From the NCBI GenBank assembly GCA_002316235.1, contig DCDD01000133.1:1-9051 (forward strand): 9,051 nt of DNA, given 5' to 3'. A model generated the notes under the pieces. The model worked only from the letters and a program-made list of their open reading frames with translations, had not been told where the DNA came from and did not search any database. Each line of letters starts with the position of its first letter. Positions within the stretch are counted from its first letter, which is position 1. This document shows, piece by piece, positions 7,109-9,051 of this stretch. The translations under genes were made by a program, and so were the position numbers. Source of the DNA: Bacteroidales bacterium UBA1064. Its GTDB lineage: Bacteria > Bacteroidota > Bacteroidia > Bacteroidales > Tenuifilaceae.

Positions 7109-8479
7109 CTACTCACAATAAAGGTCCAAAACCCTGTTAATCCCTCGTTTACAAACCTGGCAAAATTCCTTTCCGGCAATCATGATGCAGTTGACCTCCG
7201 GACGGAACATTCCCTTGCTAAGGTAGTTTGCCCCCTCGTATGCCCCAACTTTTCCGGCGGCAGGGTCAGAAAGCAGCACTTTGTTACCGCCACCCTGCTC
7301 ATACTCCACCTTGTTCCATGGAGTTGGTATAGGTGTACCAGGGGCTACGAGATCCCTCCACTTCAGGCTGTCGGGATTTATAAGGGCTGTTATATTAAAC
7401 TCCCAGGGTTCAACCTTGGTGTTGGCAGGCTCGTAAGCCACGTCGCTGGTGTAGTACTCGTCGGCTAGGCCGGCAATGTGGTGCCCCATCTCATGCACCA
7501 TCACGTATTCGGATGCTCTGGAGTGGGCAGCGGCGGTAATATACAGGTTGAAAATGCCCCCACCACCATACTTATCAGAATTCATGAGAATTACTATAAA
7601 ATCGTAGGGAACAATAGAGGCGTAGTCCTTAACAATCCAATCGTCGGATGCGAGCACGTAGCGCTCAATTCCAAAAGCATAATAGCTGGTTTTTAGCAGG
7701 TTATCGGGATAAAAATCCTTACGTTGAAGCCTAATCCCGCTTTGCGTTGACTTTCCAAGCACTGCCCTGACATTAAAATCAGCAATTCTCGATTTAAAAG
7801 GTTCAACGCTAAAAAATGCGTCGGAAAACCGCTGTGCATCCTTCCAAAAAAGGGAGTCCTCATTTTCAGCATAGCCATCGCCAAGGATGACAATGTCGGC
7901 TTTAAATTTTGGATCGCCATTATCCAGCAAAACTTTAGGTTCAAAAGCAGATGGCCTTGTGGGTATCAGATCTTCGTATTCAACCGGATTAACCGTTAAG
8001 TTCCAAACAGGCACAAGCCGGTTAAGCGAATCCCTTTTCTGCAGCACCACGTTAACCTCATTTTTTGGCCAGGGCAACCGAATGGTTTCGTTAAAGGTTT
8101 TAACACCGGCCTTGGCTTCGGCAGTTGTCTGCCACTCGCCAAAAACGCTGCAGAAACCCTGCGAGTAGATAGTTTTGCCACTGGCAGCATCTTTTACCTC
8201 GAAAAAGTAAAGTCCAAGCTTCCATGGGTCGTTAAGATGGTTGGTTCTGCCTGCCCAGCTACCTTCAGAAGCAATTTTGGCCATTTCGAAACTTTCGGTT
8301 TTGTCATCGCCTGAATGGCGGTAGTCAATCCGCATGGTTCGGTCGGCAAAGTAGGTGTAAAAATCACTTTTTACTAGTAATGAATCATTTGAAGAGTAAT
8401 GAAATAGTGTGTTAGCACCAGAATTGGCCTGAAACGCCATGCACAACAGGCCAGCAAAAACAGAAAAATACTTAGTCAT
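7109..8479 (-). CDS. Secreted M64-family (IgA peptidase-type) zinc metallopeptidase
   Basis: A 456-residue exported protein. Residues 1-22 form a Sec signal peptide (MTKYFSVFAGLLCMAFQ then ANSGA). Cys13 lacks a lipobox context, so release or periplasmic location is more likely than lipidation. Residues about 25-165 look like the beta-sandwich M64 N-terminal domain. From about 185 the catalytic domain begins (KADIVILGDGYAENE, 193-207, a conserved family opening). The zinc site is HEMGHHIAGLADEY (329-342): His329 and His333 bind zinc, Glu330 is the catalytic base, and Asp340 is the likely third ligand. C-terminal cysteines 431, 440, 443 and 455 (NCIMIAGKEFCQVC, 430-443) match the cysteine-rich end usual in Bacteroidota members. 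The family is named after a clostridial IgA protease, but most members have unknown substrates, and this sequence does not show IgA cleavage. It lies 20 bp after the PLP enzyme gene on the same strand, so the two are probably co-transcribed. The length is normal and no catalytic residue is missing. Confidence 0.93.
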   Translation of the reverse strand: MTKYFSVFAGLLCMAFQANSGANTLFHYSSNDSLLVKSDFYTYFADRTMRIDYRHSGDDKTESFEMAKIASEGSWAGRTNHLNDPWKLGLYFFEVKDAASGKTIYSQGFCSVFGEWQTTAEAKAGVKTFNETIRLPWPKNEVNVVLQKRDSLNRLVPVWNLTVNPVEYEDLIPTRPSAFEPKVLLDNGDPKFKADIVILGDGYAENEDSLFWKDAQRFSDAFFSVEPFKSRIADFNVRAVLGKSTQSGIRLQRKDFYPDNLLKTSYYAFGIERYVLASDDWIVKDYASIVPYDFIVILMNSDKYGGGGIFNLYITAAAHSRASEYVMVHEMGHHIAGLADEYYTSDVAYEPANTKVEPWEFNITALINPDSLKWRDLVAPGTPIPTPWNKVEYEQGGGNKVLLSDPAAGKVGAYEGANYLSKGMFRPEVNCIMIAGKEFCQVCKRGINRVLDLYCE

Positions 8480-8499
8480 AAGTCGTAAATATTAAGTTA

Positions 8500-9051
8500 T
8501 TACCTAATCCCCCAAGCCGCTCTTGACCTCATGGTTGAAATTTTTTCACCGCTTTCGGTAACCATTTCACCCATGGTATCGAGCGTTAGGCAGCTGTGGA
8601 CAGGTAGAATGGCAACCAAATCACCTACATGAAAAGGAAAAGGTTGTCTCGACGCACCAAAGGAGATGATTCCGTGTTCCTGGCTCAGGGAGGTTACATA
8701 GGCTCCCTCTACTGGCGCTCCCCACCTTATACCATCATAGGGACAAACCAGGCCGTAGCACCTGTTGCTTTCCGGGAAAAGAACGAAATCTTTCGACAAG
8801 TGCACGGCTCCACAGTGGACAACTGCCTCCTCTCTTTCGGGATAAACATCAACCACCGGACAAATCAAGGCCAGGGCAATGTCATCCAGGCTGCACGAGC
8901 CAATCAAGTGCTGCATAATATCGTAAAAAACGAAGTTACCGGGGCGAATTTCGTTGACACCCCAGAAATCATCGGCCAACGAACAGGTGGGTGTGTCGCC
9001 GTATGATATGACAATTTCAGGGTACTGCTGGCTCCAGAACGATTTTAGCTT
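8500..9051 (-). CDS. D-serine dehydratase / D-threonine aldolase-type PLP enzyme, C-terminal part
   Basis: An open frame of 183 codons enters from the right edge and ends at TAA 8502-8500. It is the C-terminal half of a fold-III PLP enzyme (alanine racemase N-terminal domain plus D-serine dehydratase-like domain). Diagnostic pieces, numbered in the visible part, are SYGDTPTCS (17-25), EIRPGNFVFYD (34-44), HCGAVHLSKD (79-88), SLSQEHG (121-127) and VGDLVAILPVHSC (142-154). The PLP lysine lies outside the window. The metal pair reads His152-Ser-Cys154. As I recall, His-x-Cys binds zinc in eukaryotic D-serine dehydratase, whereas D-threonine aldolases use His-x-Asp. That favours a D-serine dehydratase-like reaction (D-serine to pyruvate and ammonia), though D-threonine aldolase remains possible. 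A TTG at 8979 is not the start, because the conserved domain continues through it to the window edge. The gene precedes the M64 peptidase gene by 20 bp. Confidence 0.9.
   Translation of the reverse strand, partial: KLKSFWSQQYPEIVISYGDTPTCSLADDFWGVNEIRPGNFVFYDIMQHLIGSCSLDDIALALICPVVDVYPEREEAVVHCGAVHLSKDFVLFPESNRCYGLVCPYDGIRWGAPVEGAYVTSLSQEHGIISFGASRQPFPFHVGDLVAILPVHSCLTLDTMGEMVTESGEKISTMRSRAAWGIR

Noticed and set aside
8977..8979. TTG as a start codon for a 159-residue protein
   Set aside because: The frame stays open to the window edge, and the upstream residues (SYGDTPTCS) are conserved in the PLP enzyme family, so this is an internal leucine.
8629..9006. Plus-strand open frame of 125 codons
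   Set aside because: It is antisense to the conserved C-terminal domain of the PLP enzyme and shows no independent coding evidence.

Overview
The window looks like chromosomal core and near-core DNA from a member of the Bacteroidota, probably the Bacteroidales or a relative. The reasons are a TamL-type lipoprotein Omp85 protein, an M64 peptidase, the near-absence of Shine-Dalgarno sequences before the starts, and one clear Bacteroidota-type promoter (TTTG, 19 nt, TAnnTTTG). Base composition is moderate and even. I see no insertion sequence, phage module, tRNA, rRNA or CRISPR array.

Layout: six of the seven genes are on the minus strand and one is on the plus strand. From left to right they are: the 5' 313 codons of a class I fructose-bisphosphate aldolase (fbaB, cut by the left edge); tamL, an outer-membrane lipoprotein with POTRA repeats and a C-terminal beta-barrel; a SpoU/TrmH-family RNA 2'-O-methyltransferase, divergent from tamL; an unrecognised protein with a membrane anchor at each end, convergent with the methyltransferase and sharing stop-codon bases with it; a three-helix membrane domain fused to an M15 peptidoglycan peptidase; a secreted M64 metallopeptidase; and the 3' part of a D-serine dehydratase / D-threonine aldolase-type PLP enzyme (cut by the right edge).

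How they may work together: the PLP enzyme and the M64 peptidase are 20 bp apart on the same strand and probably form one operon. The M15 fusion and the double-anchored protein follow on the same strand with gaps of 246 and 107 bp and may form a second unit concerned with the cell envelope. tamL is also an envelope gene. fbaB (glycolysis/gluconeogenesis) has its own promoter in the 59-bp gap after tamL. The least explained part is the pair at 4398-6862, a membrane-tethered peptidoglycan peptidase followed by an unknown membrane protein with a roughly 390-residue soluble domain. It is the best candidate for an undescribed system, but that is inference from adjacency and domain structure only.
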